NCBI GenBank assembly: GCA_036674765.1
Contig: JARVKI010000076.1
Coordinates: forward strand, 124,001-188,000
Direction: 5' to 3'
Source of the DNA: Seiridium cupressi
Lineage: Eukaryota; Ascomycota; Sordariomycetes; Amphisphaeriales; Sporocadaceae
Length of the DNA: 64,000 bases
Below are positions 21,030 to 34,879 of the stretch, piece by piece. Position 1 is the first letter of the stretch; each line of letters starts with the position of its first letter. The position numbers and the translations under genes are program-made. A model generated the notes under the pieces. The model ran no database searches. It saw only the letters and a list, made by a program, of their open reading frames with translations, and was not told where the DNA came from.

Positions 21030-21800
21030 TCATAAAATGAGACAGCAAGAAGGCTCCTTCGACTTCTTGACTCTTGCCTTTCGTTCGGCAGCACGGGCTA
21101 GCGTTTTCCTTGCTACTACTCGCTCACGTGCCTCAAGTAAACCGGCACTCTCTGGTGCCCAGACGAGGAGTTTGTCCAGAACGAATAAGTTTAGCCTGCA
21201 AAACTCAAGCGAGTGTGATCCCAAATTGCTCGAATCAGACGTACCGTGATGGCTATAGTCGTGGGCGAAGATCCACAGGTATGCGTGGATCACCTCGTGA
21301 GCAAGTGTGGCGAGATACTTGTCGAACGGTGGGCGCTCTTCAGCTAAATATATGATTATGCAATTCTCTTCTCTTCGATATCCCCCGCGTCTTTCTCCGC
21401 TGAGAAATCCACCCTCTTGTTGCCCAGGTGATGCTACTTGAACTTGGAGTTTAACAAGCGGCTGGGGAGCGACGACAGGGGCATCTGAGGCTTCCCGGCC
21501 GCTATCTCGTCTAACATCACCCCGTAGGAGACTGAAGAAGAATGCTTGGTCGAGCTCGGCGATGACCTGATTGAGCTGTCCTTGGACTTCGTCAAATGAT
21601 TTACCAGAGTTCTGAATACCTCTTAAAGAAGATTTGAGTTTTCTTAACCTGTTAGAGTTTGGCTTTGCTGCTGCCAATGAGTAATTTTCGACGAACATCC
21701 GAAGCTGGGCTTTTGTGAAGGGAGGAGGACTGCGCTCCTGTGATGTGGGTTGATACCTCCGTGCTTGGCCCTTGAGCAAGTTCTCTGTGCGTCTTTCCAT
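21030..21800 (-). CDS. SprT-like zinc metalloprotease domain protein with C-terminal CaaX box
   Basis: A single exon of 256 residues from the first in-frame ATG (21798-21800). The zinc-protease motif HEVIH is at 168-172 in TLAHEVIHAYLWIF, with a likely third ligand His196 in GSHSLEF, as in the SprT-like fold where H-G-x-x-F follows the HExxH helix. The N-terminal half is polar and probably helical. The C-terminus is basic (ARVKKSKEP) and ends in CCLIL, so CLIL is a CaaX box with a terminal Leu, the pattern favoured by geranylgeranyltransferase I, preceded by a second Cys. SprT-like proteins act as DNA-protein crosslink proteases or have unknown targets; a membrane anchor would be unusual. The frame upstream of the ATG stays open only from a TTG. 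Confidence 0.75.
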   Translation of the reverse strand: MERRTENLLKGQARRYQPTSQERSPPPFTKAQLRMFVENYSLAAAKPNSNRLRKLKSSLRGIQNSGKSFDEVQGQLNQVIAELDQAFFFSLLRGDVRRDSGREASDAPVVAPQPLVKLQVQVASPGQQEGGFLSGERRGGYRREENCIIIYLAEERPPFDKYLATLAHEVIHAYLWIFAHDYSHHGTSDSSNLGSHSLEFCRLNLFVLDKLLVWAPESAGLLEARERVVARKTLARAAERKARVKKSKEPSCCLIL

Positions 21801-22435
21801 TTCTACAGGTAATTGTAGCAGGGAGAACAACAACTCGGGACTGTTCAATTGAATATACTAGCCGATGGACAGGCTATAAGCAGCAAACCCGACTGGATAT
21901 TTTCTTTCCATGAAAAGTTCTAGAGTAAAGCTTTGGCGGTCCCCATTTATTGAATTGGCACTCTTCATAAATGGTGGATGATGTGAATCTTGGGAATGGC
22001 CCAACATCACGCGTCATAATACGTTTTACTGGGCTCCATAGAACGAAAAATGGAAGTGATTAACACCCCTAACCTATTCACTTCAAGACAAAATGGTATG
22101 TCGGTAACTAGTTTCAGCTGCTGAAGATCAAAGTGACTGATAGTGCTCAGAGAGGAAAACATTTTCAAGTCTACAACAACTAATCGCTGTCCAAGATTCC
22201 AGCTGGCTGTGATTAGGGACCTAGTACTAGTCACGACACCGCTACACAATCCAAAGTTCCGAATACATGCCTGGTAGCCAGGCATCTGGCAAGTAGCATT
22301 GTGGGCAGCAAGGAAAAAGTTGGGACAGAGCGACCAGGGTAAACTCGAAAGACGTTCGGAACAACTTGCTTGAATCTAACAGAATTATGAGGAGGCTATA
22401 ATTGTTTGTCAAATACCAACGAAGTCCAAGTCAGA
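21801..22435. other. intergenic
   Basis: About 630 bp with no recognised gene; includes the promoter of the SprT-like gene. Confidence 0.4.
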
Positions 22436-22666
22436 CTACCAAGCACAATGTCCGCCATCTACCCGCAAATCTGCCCCCGTCATGAAACTACTACCGTCAC
22501 CTAGCAAGAATAGAACAGGGGCTCGGAACTCGTCAGCGGTGCTTAAGCGATACAACATATTATCTCCCACCCATTGGGTTTCCATGTCAGGCTTTTGTAA
22601 AGACTCGGCCGTCGCTGCTGTGCGGATGTAGCCTGGAGAAAGCGTGTTCACGCGGACAAGCGGCGA
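22436..22666 (-). pseudogene. 3' end of a short-chain dehydrogenase/reductase
   Basis: The minus-strand frame reads SPLVRVNTLSPGYIRTAATA, then VLFLLGDGSSFMTGADLRVD and GGHCAW followed by a stop. This is the standard C-terminal part of a classical SDR (RVNxLSPGYI after the catalytic region, then FLxSDxSSFMTGxxLxVDGG). The nucleotide-binding TGxxxGxG part and the catalytic YxxxK are missing. Immediately upstream the sequence is instead the last exon of a rhodopsin-like gene, whose stop codon (22648) lies inside this SDR segment. Confidence 0.75.
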
Positions 22667-23762
22667 CTCAATCCTTGTGATCCATATTTCTTTTGCGAGG
22701 AGTATTGATCGGCGGAGCTTCCATTGCCGGTGACCACTTTGTAGAAAGGACGTAGGGCTGGTATCGTCGCGCACAGAAGGCAAACCAGCAACTCGCTTGA
22801 CCCGCAGATTAGTACTGGAACGGTGGCATCTGTTTGTAGAGTGTTACTATCTCTTCTCATACCCAACTACGAATATCACGGGCAGTTGGATGAACTCACA
22901 TGGGTAATCGGACTTCGCATCGATGCGTTCAAGCACAACCGCTCTGACGATCCCACAGACACCAGCGCTTTTATGCGATTAGTAACCGCTAGCATGAATC
23001 GTTCCTCATATCACTTACATTATTCCAAGTGACAAGCCGACTGCTATTGTCAAACGTTCCTTGCGCTTCATTTTGAGATTCCAGAGTATAAACCACGGAA
23101 ATACTGCCAGAAAGAAGTCGATAGCAGCGGTGTATGCTGGTAGAAATTAGTTTTTTCTTCAGAGGTTCCCGAATTCAATTGACGCACTTCCCGAAAATAT
23201 CGCATTAGCAGTGAAGTTAATATGACAAACGGTCATCACTCTGGGGTCCCAGATACCCTGCGCAGGAGTGCATTGCGTATACATGAAAATAACGCACGAG
23301 ACGCACACGAAGAAGGTGCTGAAGACGGAGAAATGCAATAACCACTTGTGCCAATTCACATTGACGATGCGGATGAGGAATACAGCAACCGAGCTCTTGC
23401 TCGTGGCAATCGCCAGGATGTTGGCCGTTTGGCCCATCAGCTCCCACTTGGTCGACATGGCGAACTGCTCGAGCGTCAGCTCGGTTGCATGACTTCCAAG
23501 CCCATGCATTGCGGCGACCGTGACGAAGATGGTGTAGAGGAGGAAGAGGATCTAGATTTCCTCGCGTTACTACGTATTGTCGAGATGTGGGCTGTTGCGA
23601 GTAACTTACCATGGACACCCAGCTGAGATGGTCGTCCAAGCCGATATTTCGTAGGAGGACCCGCCGAGTATACAGACGTAGAATCACAAATATCAGGGCT
23701 ACGATTGTCTGTGTCCACATGACCGCAAGCACCGTCCGACCTTGCTCCGAGGGAAAAGCCAT
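22648..23762 (-). CDS. rhodopsin-fold fungal integral membrane protein (SAT4/PTH11-like group)
   Basis: Five exons, 23610-23762, 23188-23551, 23019-23136, 22900-22967 and 22648-22829, give 294 residues. The conserved order is present: VIVA-type first helix with RLYTRR, GLDDHLSWVSM, a helix pair with ILFLLYTIFV and GLGSHATEL, QFAMSTKWE, SKSSVAVFLIRI, then QCTPAQGIWDP, AAIDFFLAVFPWFILWNLKM, RLTIAVGLSLGIIAGVCGIV, and the last helix SSELLVCLLCATIPALRPFY. These are the hallmarks of the fungal rhodopsin domain family (PF20684) of unknown function. The tail after the last helix runs into sequence of a short-chain dehydrogenase and stops there, so the native C-terminus appears replaced or shortened. 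Confidence 0.78.
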
Positions 23763-26475
23763 GATGAAAGCAAAAGTTGTGTAGACAGCAATTTTGTTTA
23801 AGAACAACGAGATCGAATGGGTCCTCGTAATGGTGACCCATGGGACGGTCCTCGCGGCTGGGCTCACTCCATTTATCCGGCTCTCCAACCCGAAACTCCT
23901 GACGCTTCGTAGACGCGAAGCTAGAAGTTGTTTGATAATGAAAGGAACGCTTTATCCCGATCGGTCAGCTATGTTCAGTTCATGCAGGGTTGATGCGTCG
24001 CCCCTATTCCACCGTTACAGCGGTGGCTGCAAGCAGTAATGTGGATCGGCTCCCATTGATGAATGCGCTCGACTAGTGCAGCAAATCTCAAGACTGTACG
24101 TCTCTCATGAGCAAGGTATATGTATAGGTCACCTACCAAGCTCCATCTGAATCGATAGTAGTACGATATCGGTCCAATTGCCTCGGGGTATGAACGATAA
24201 TCCATGCCTCTACTACGGGAACCCCGGCTTCTGGATACAATGTCTGCAGTATTCTGACGAAAAGGGTGAATTTGAGCGCATTGGCAAGGCATTACACTCG
24301 ACTCTGTACACATGCATGTATGTAGATCCTTTGACTAGGCCATGCGTGCGAATTACCTCCTGAGACGCAGGTGGTACCGGGACAACGGTACATCAGATCC
24401 CTGGTCGCTCGAAAGCCGTTTACCTCGGCTTGTGCGTGTTCTCTGGAAGGATAATTTCCTCTGGTTTGGCTATGACTAGTCCTTCACGACAAACTCAAAA
24501 ACTCACCTGCTTTGTTTTGGATGTCCTCTTGATCATCACTGTCAAAATTGACCCATCCTTTCTGTCTTGGAGCGTTGTTGAGGGCAGAGGGATTGGACTA
24601 CAATGTTCTTTCAACTTCAACTTGGGCGACTTAATCAATGTAGTTAGCGCTGTCTATAGGGCTGCCGGTTTGTTGTCCATACGGACTTACTATGTAAAAG
24701 CAGACCAGGTACCCACACTGAACAATCGCTCTGAAAACTGGATCACATGACAGTTTTGTGTAGTGCCGTGCAAGGTATATAACATGATGCTCTACCCACT
24801 GTGGATGTAACGATCCTCGACGAGCTGACCCATGAACTGGCAACTAACCGCACGGGGATTATATCAGAGAGTAGGGTACCTGCCACTGCCAAGCCACCAA
24901 CGACGCTGGGCCCCCTGTTTTGAACAACTGATAATTGTGGAAACACAGGTGTTCTTGTTTTAAAAAATCTGATTAGCTAGGGGGCCTAAGATGGCCTTGT
25001 ACCATACTGACTGATATAGTCCTTGTGCGGTTAGTTGCCAGTGCATGGGGCACTCTGTGCGTCTGAACTGGACGATTAATGTCAGCTAGTGGATCAGGTC
25101 CAGTATCGGTGCTCTGGGATCGCTTGGATCAACGACATCCCGGATTGTGAAGGATTCTTTGCCTTGCAAAGCAGCTAGAAAACACCAACATCGAGTCTTG
25201 CCAAATCGCTAGAGTGGCATGTAGATATCATGGGAAATTTCGTTGCGTTATTCGGTACATGAGTGATGTGGTTATATGGTGGCATGTGCAAATGGCATTG
25301 GGAATGAAAAATACTGACACAAGCCTTTTGGTCCATACTATGGTAGGTAGCTGGTAGGTAGCAGGACCCCCGCGTGGGAAATTTCACACTTCCCCATATA
25401 TTTCGTCGAAATCTTTAACGAATATTTATATCAAAAGTCGAGGAAAAATCGCAAAATCTTTAAATGTCGTATTTAGGTTAATAACTCTATGCCCTATATT
25501 CTAATCTTTTTTTTAAATATTTTATTCCCGTTATTTTATGAAATTATATACTCGCGAACTTAGCTTGCCTTAGAGAAGTGTGCATTTTTCCACGCTGGGG
25601 TCCTGGTAGGAGATCTCGCAACACCCACTTGTGGATCAAGTAAAGCCAGGTGCAACTTGGTCGGCCCATTCCAAGCTGTCAGATCAGCATGGCCGATTTC
25701 CGTTATTGGTAATGTAATGCGGCCGCAGGTAAGCAAACAGGCAAGAAGACATGTATCACAACGAGGGAGACCCAGCTCCACCAGGCGGCATGCAACAGGA
25801 CAGGACAACTTGCGACCAGGTACAAAGATATGATTGAGCAATCCTGGTAGGCTAGGGGCTGAAGGAACCATGGATTTGTCATCCAAGGATTTGATCTAAG
25901 CGGGTCCGGGCTCTTACCCCAGCTCGGAAGCATTAGTCCTCCTCTATGTATCTGGTATATAGTCCGAGGGCCATTATATCCACTCACTGGCGCGTCGGCC
26001 CCGTCGTTCTTCGTTACGCGGCAGCGGGGTTGTCACTGAAAGCTGCACACTTCCCCACTCAATTTGGCACGGGGGTGTATCTTGTCGGCACCTTTCAATG
26101 ACAACTCCCTGGCGGTAACGTAGACGGCCTGCACAATAACCGCTCCCATGTGCCATTTTTTTCCATCGTATTGTAGATAATGGGAGATCGGATGCAGATC
26201 TTGCCAATATTGGAAGTGCGACCCCAGTCTTGAGGCTACGGTAGGGCAGAGGGGCACAGGCGTCGGCAAGTGGAGATGGATAGGACGGCCTTAGCAAACA
26301 TGTGTACCCGTTCATAAGATATCAAAAAAAAAAAAAAACTAGGAGTTCGGCTCTAATTTGATGCAAGAGGAGACGACTGGCGGTTCGCAAGCTATCATTC
26401 ATCAATATATGCTGCTATCATTCAACACTTGTTCAGTCTACCATCTCATCCGAAACTATTATCTTCCAAACCGAA
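23763..26475. other. long spacer without a recognised gene
   Basis: About 2.7 kb. Only short frames are open and none has a recognised domain. A strongly AT-rich block lies at about 25395-25560, and an A-run of about 15 at 26324-26338. The right end must hold the promoter of the flavoenzyme gene. Confidence 0.45.
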
Positions 26476-28459
<1,984 letters not shown>

Positions 28460-29631
28460 CGATATAATCCGATGGTTTGGGATGGTTGAGTCATGCGAGT
28501 TGTTTTTTATTCCCAGGAAGATTTGTTCTTATCTCTCAGATATTTAGTGATGAGATTAGCATTCGGTATAGATACTTGAGATCTCTATCCCCCATTATCA
28601 ATGTAGAGAGATCGCTTCTCTAATCCCGTTTTACTCAGTAACAAGGTTACCTATGTAACGGTTCGGGGTTTCGCGCTCACCGACGCCGAGCGAGTCCATA
28701 TTTGCCGTGATGATTTTGGTGCAAGTCCGACGCTAATAGTCAGTACATCAACCGAGCAAGGGCCGCTACGGGCCGGCAAATAGCGCTGACATTGGGTTGG
28801 ACCGCTTCTGCGGGGGAAAATTCCCCACCATTTGCGAAAAGGATACAAATGTAGCTCCCGTGCATGCATAGGTACAAGTAGCGTCATACACTGGCGGAAT
28901 AATCATCAGGGCAATTGCAGATATTTGGCATACACTCGAGCGAGGTTACGAGAAGGCACCAGGACCGCCAGGTGGGAATCAATAAATCGTTGTTCCTTAT
29001 ACCTCCACCGAGCGGGACAACAGACGGCGCGACAATCCCAAAGTTCCCAGCCTCCAAAGCGAGATGCACAAACATATCAAGCGGCCACTGAACCATCCGC
29101 TTTAGCTGGGAATACCTGCGCAGGTGCATCGTTGCAGACCTAACCGTGTTAATGACGTCTGATTATAACCTGTACGGCTGAACCTAGCAACACTACATGT
29201 CATTAGGCCGGATACGCGAAATGCTACTTGCTCCCTAGTCGAGTGATGCAGGTCGCCAAGCGAGTGAGCACTTGTTACCCGTAGAAACGTTCTCCGCCAG
29301 TCAAAATGCCCGCCTTGGCCTGCATCTGAAATCACAATTACGAGAACCCATGGTGCCATGAGGTCGGCATATACATGCAGCGAAGGCCGCTTTTTATTAT
29401 ACTTTTGCCGGCTTGCAGTTGCGAATGAAGTCACTGTAAACCCCGAATCTGCGTAGTGGGGTAATCACGACAATGTCTTTATAATGTGGCAACAAGGCTG
29501 CATCCGACGATGTTGTAGTTTACCTTCATTGAGCTCTACTCATAGGAAGGTAGAGACATAAGACCATCAGAATTGTTTAGAGGACTTGCACTTTGGTTCC
29601 ATGCGCGATTGCCCAATACAGTGACGTCAAG
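28460..29631. promoter_or_regulatory. intergenic, promoter of the beta-galactosidase gene
   Basis: About 1.2 kb between two plus-strand genes. It must hold the 3' UTR of the flavoenzyme and the beta-galactosidase promoter. No coding signature; no regulator site was assigned. Confidence 0.45.
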
Positions 29632-32600
29632 ATGGCTGCGTATAGCAAGCTCATTTTTATCGGCATTCTCGTCCTGAGCTGTCTACGAAGTATAGTCGCG
29701 ACGGCCAAAGACACTCAGTCAGGCTTCAGGATCAGTCCATACAAGAGAGCCCCTCTTCAAGATATTGTAAGAGCATCACCAAACCGATCAACTTACGGAT
29801 AACGTCTGACAAACAATTCAGGTTACTTGGGATGAGCATTCAATATTTGTCCGTGGGGAGAGGGTGTTGTTTTTCAGCGGAGAATTCCATGCATTCAGGT
29901 TTGTAGGCCGGAGAGGTGCAGCTAGCACAAGTTTTTGTCCCACGATCTAACTTGAACCAAGGCTTCCAGTGCCGAGTCTATGGCCAGACGTCCTGCAGAA
30001 AATACGCTCCTTGGGCTTTACAGGTGTCTCCTTTTATGTGGATTGGGCATTGCTGGAAGGAAAACCGGGCGAGTACTCAGCAGAAGGTATCTTCGCCCTC
30101 GAGCCATTTTTCGAAGCCGCTTCAAAGGCAGGGCTGTACCTCTTGGCGGTGGGTCTTGCTTGATTCGATCGATAGGCTGCGCTGACCCCATCTTGCAGCG
30201 CCCCGGTCCGTACATCAACGCCGAAGTATCCGGGGGAGGATTTCCAGGATGGCTGCAGCGTTTGAAAGGCACTCTTCGGACAAATGACACAGACTACCTT
30301 GCCGCGACGGAGAAGTGAGCCGTCCACCATCAAATACTCACATTCTTCGTAACTGATCTGTCCCAGCTATGTGACTTCAACACTGCAAAGTATAGCCAAA
30401 GCGCAAATCACCAATGGAGGACCGGTAATCCTGGTTCAACCAGAAAATGAATACAGCGAGGCCGTTTCTGGGTATTATCCATTCCCCAACGCCGACTATA
30501 TGAACTTCGTCGAAGAACAGTTCCGTAACAACGGTATTGTTGTTCCCTTGATCAGCAACGACGTCGGCCCGGACGGACACAACGCGCCCGGTCAGCCAGC
30601 ACCAGTTGATATATACGGTCACGACGGTTACCCACTAGGCTTTGATTGCAGCAATCCCGCAAGCTGGAAAGCCTTCAACACGAATTGGCGTACCTTGCAT
30701 CTGCAACAGAGCCCTACGACCCCGTACGCCATCGTTGAATTTCAGGGTGGTTCCTTTGACCCCTGGGGAGGCGTAGGTTTCAACAAGTGTCTCTCACTCG
30801 TGAACTCCGAGTTTGAGAGGGTATACTACAAGAACAATTACGGGTTTGGTCTTTCCATCTATAATATTTACATGATTTTTGGAGGCACAAACTGGGGTAA
30901 CCTCGGACATCCCGGGGGCTATACCTCCTACGACTACGGGTCTCCTATCTCCGAAGATCGGAGCGTTGCCCGCGAGAAATACAGCGAGCTCAAACTCCAG
31001 GCTAATTTTATCGTGGGATCTCCGGCTTTCTTAACGGCGGTCCCTGGCGCACCGAGCACAACTTTATACACGACCTCTACCGACCTTTATGTGACTCCAC
31101 TCAAGAGTAACCAAACTCAGTTCTACGTGGTCAGGTACGCTCATTCTTGGTTAGAAGGTTCATACGAACGTCTGTACTGACGATAGTGATGCCGCGGTTA
31201 GACACAGCACGTTTAACTCGACCAGTGCAACCACGTACAAGTTGACGCTTGAAGGTACCAGTATAGGGAATGTTACAGTTCCTCAATTGGCCGGAGTCCT
31301 CTCGCTCAATGGACGTGACTCCAAAATCCATGTTTCAGACTACGATCTTGGTGGGGCGAAATTGATTTATTCCACGGCTGAAATTTTCACATGGTGCGGA
31401 TACTTCCCTACTCGAAAAACCCCTTCTGCTGACGCTGGGTGACAGGCAAAAGTACGATGATAGTACCGTACTCGTAGTACATGGTGGCCCGGGGGAACAA
31501 CATGAGCTTGCCATTGCTCGAAACACCACATGTGGACAAACAATCCAGGCTTCTCCTGATCTGCGAGTTGAGAGCACAGCGGCAAGTGTTATCGTAAATT
31601 GGCAGGTCACATCGACCGATCAATATGTTCGCATCGGAAACTTGCAAGTTTACATTGTTGGTATGTGACGCCGTGACCCATTACTCTCTAGAAGCTGACT
31701 GTACTAACCTAAAGACCGCAACTCGGCATACAACTTTTGGGTAGTACCGGTCCCGGGAAGCGAAGGCACGCTGTACACGAAAACAGAGGATTCGAACCTT
31801 ATCGTCAAGTCAGGCTATCTCATCCGAAGCGCAAACGCAACAGAGGAATCGCTTGACATTACCGGTGATCTGAATACGACAAGCCCATTGTGGGTCGTCA
31901 GTGGTGCCCCTAAGGATTTGCGTACTCTCACATTTAATGGGAAGGACATTGATTTTACTATCGACAAGAATGGGGCAGTACTGGCCGACCTCGTATACAC
32001 TCCGCCTGACATTGATGTACCCGTGTTGCAAGATCTGGATTGGTACTATATTGATACGCTCCCGGAAGTTCAAATCGGGTACGATGACAGTCAGTGGACG
32101 TTGGCATCGCTGTCAGAAAGCAACAACACCAACCGCGCGCTCACGACTCCCACTAGCCTTTATGCCAGTGACTATGGCTATCATGCGGGGACGCTAATTT
32201 ACCGTGGCAAGTTCATCGCCAACGGTGACGAAACGACGGTCCACTTCCAAACACAAGGCGGACTAGCTTTTGGATCTTCCGTGTTCTTTGACGGCACTTT
32301 CCTTGGGAGCACAGTTGGTAACAAATCAGAAGCATCTGCCAACGCAACTCTTTCTCTGCCACAGCTCAATGCCAATGAGACCTATATCTTCACCATCGTG
32401 GTCGACAACATGGGCCTTGACGAAGAATGGACAGTAGATTCCAACACCATGAAAGCTCCTCGAGGTGTCCTCGACTATGACCTGTCCGGGCATGCTAAGA
32501 GCGACGTCACCTGGAAGCTCACCGGCAATCTCGGCGGCGAAGACTATATCGACCACGTCAGGGGGCCGTTGAATGAAGGGGGGCTTTGGGCGGAGAGACA

Positions 32601-33039
32601 AGGTTACCATCTCCCAGATCCTCCGGTCAGCAATTGGAGCAAGGGAGCCAGCCCTGCAGCTGGAATTGATGCTCCGGGCATTGGATTCTTCACAACTTCC
32701 TTCAACCTTGATTTACCAGAAGGCTATGATATTCCCATCTCTGTTCGTCTTGGGGATTTGAATTCCACCTCAGCTCTGCGCGTTCAGATCTACGTCAATG
32801 GGTGGCAGTTTGGAAAGTACGTGGCCAATATTGGGCCCCAGACCGAGTATCCCATCCCGGAGGGTATCTGGAACTATCATGGTCAAAACTGGCTTGCCAT
32901 CAGTTTGTGGTCATTGGAATCGGCTGGTGGCAAGGTCGACAGCATCGAGCTGGTTGCGAGCCAAGCAGTGGTGACAGGCCGGCAACAGGTTGAATTAGTT
33001 GACTCGCCTGGGTGGTCCGAGAGACCGGGCGCGTACTAA
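29632..33039 (+). CDS. lacA: secreted beta-galactosidase, glycoside hydrolase family 35
   Basis: Eight exons, 29632-29766, 29822-29898, 29962-30148, 30199-30314, 30367-31134, 31202-31393, 31446-31660 and 31715-33039, give 1004 residues, matching Aspergillus LacA (about 1005). A hydrophobic segment at 4-23 is the signal peptide. The catalytic barrel starts [20 protein letters not shown]. The acid/base Glu200 is in LVQPENEYS and the nucleophile Glu296 in [30 protein letters not shown] is the family signature. The middle and C-terminal beta domains follow, ending WSERPGAY. The enzyme removes terminal beta-galactose from pectic galactans, xyloglucan or lactose outside the cell. All reading frames join cleanly, so the gene appears intact. 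The symbol is by similarity to the Aspergillus lacA group; paralogues exist. Confidence 0.94.
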
Positions 33040-33786
33040 ACGCGTGAATATTATTTTTCATGTCAACAGTTGGACATGTGCCAGCACTATGCGGTAGATC
33101 TCCATAAGGTAAGTTCAGTGGCAATCCTGCAAGCCAGATCAGATCATTGCAACTTTCCATGGCGATGCAACTCGACGATCACTATAGCGCGTCGAATTTG
33201 AGGAACGCCACAAGTGAGCTCTTGCTGTAGCCCCGATATTGATTCCGTAACACCAATGATAACTCTACCATCCGTGTCCTCTGTGAGGCTCTCGAAGTGA
33301 AATTAACTGTCTGCCTAGACATGAGGTTTAATTCAATATGTACCACAAATGCCAAGTTCCTGGTTATCTGCTACTCCCATAATCATTTGTGTACGGGATT
33401 TCGATAATCAAGCTGCTACCGACTGTATCTGGAGACTTTACTTTCGCAGAAGCTATCCTTCCACATGTTTCAGGGAAAGTCATACGCCCGCCTCTGCTGT
33501 AAATTCGGACAAGGAGTGACTACATTATTGGCCATCCCAACGTCAGCCGCCAGGCATCGCCAGGCGTCAGTGGCTGAATGTAAAGCATGCACCGTCGTAA
33601 TATGTAGAGACCGGGTTCATGATATATCCGTATCGATCAATCCTTAATTAAACATGGTGTACATTTATGGTAGCATTTAAATACAAACCTATCTTTGCAA
33701 TTATTTTTTAAGAACTCTCTTTGGGATTTCACTGTTTTGATTTTATGGGATATTGCCTCCAAAATACTGAAGCACACTTTGGAAAT
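33040..33786. other. intergenic
   Basis: About 750 bp, no gene recognised. Confidence 0.45.
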
Positions 33787-34771
33787 GGAACAGACTCCAG
33801 AAAACAGAGGAAGCTTCATCCGAGCCCTGCTCAATGATAAGTTTGGTCGTGAGGCTTGAGTTTTGAACTTTGTATCTGGTTTCTCGTTTAGTAACGCGCG
33901 ACGCAGGTGGCCGCTTTGAAATCCCTTGGCAGAGACTCGAACAATTTCGTGTACCAGATTGATCTCTTATCGACTGATGGAGGTCATCTTGCTACGACGT
34001 CGTACAACAGCGATGCATCCAAACCGGACACCGTCTCGCTGCCGGCGGGTGCCTCCAGGGTCGTCGTTCGTATCTCCAATCCTCAAGCTCTGGCCAATCA
34101 TGAGACCAGGACGGAGAACGAGGTTGCAACAATGGTCCTGATGAGAGACGCGCTTGCTTCGTGCAGCTCTCAGCTCATCCCAGAGGTCTATGGCTGGAGC
34201 TCTTCTTCGCCTGTAGCTAACAGCGGTTTCGGCTACATTCTGCAAGAGCAAAAACATGGCGTGAGCCTCGATAGCGCCTTGGGCCTGGGCCGCACTAGTG
34301 CGCCTAAATCCTCCTTCGAAGAGCTCCCTGAAGACAAGAAACGAGGGTTGCTCGGGCAGATTGCTGAGATCTTCAAGCTCATCCAGAGCTACAAATTACC
34401 TTCCACCGTGAAGGGCTACGGCGGTCTGCGCTTCGACGATGCCTGCAATATTGTCATAGGTCCAACAACAATCCCTTGCGGGGGCCCGTTTGTAACGTTT
34501 CCAGACATCGCAAATGCTGCCGTATCGACTTGCAGAAGCTCATCGTAGCGACGCCATCGTGCGTGGATGGAGAGATAAGACAACTCCTCCTGGAGCGGTA
34601 AATGGTAACTTGCGGGAGCGTCTTGATAGACTTGCTGGTGGTGAGGACGGTATTGCAAAGATTGTTGAGAACTTCTCGGACCAGAGACCTACGTTAGTAC
34701 ATGACGATTTTGGTACGATATTCTTCCAGACTATTTACGGATTTTGTTTTCTTCATCCAAGGTTTGATTAG
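33787..34771 (+). pseudogene. APH-family phosphotransferase, frameshifted and 3'-truncated
   Basis: A possible first exon (MEQTPENRGSFIRALLNDKF, 33787-33850) precedes a long frame beginning VAALKSLGRDSNNFVYQIDL. That frame contains SRVVVRISNP (the family's R-V-P-like strand), IPEVYGWSSSS, GYILQEQKHGVSL and GGPFVTFPDI. These match fungal aminoglycoside-phosphotransferase-like proteins. At about 34515 the frame breaks and continues one frame over as LPYRLAEAHRSDAIVRGW, LRERLDRLAGG and PTLVHDDF, where the catalytic HGD motif has become HDD. The sequence then loses similarity, so the DFD motif and C-terminal lobe are missing. The first exon and the main frame also do not join in phase. The gene is dead. 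Confidence 0.7.
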
Positions 34772-34879
34772 CAGTAATCTACTGACACTTAGCATCCAGA
34801 CATCATGGTGGTCACCATGATATTCGTCCACTCCATCCATTTCAGAAGGCCGATTTTCTTTTCGTGCGACTTCATCATA

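Noticed and set aside
31788..31800. GGATTCGAACC, a B-box look-alike
   Set aside because: It lies inside exon 8 of the beta-galactosidase gene and has no cloverleaf around it.
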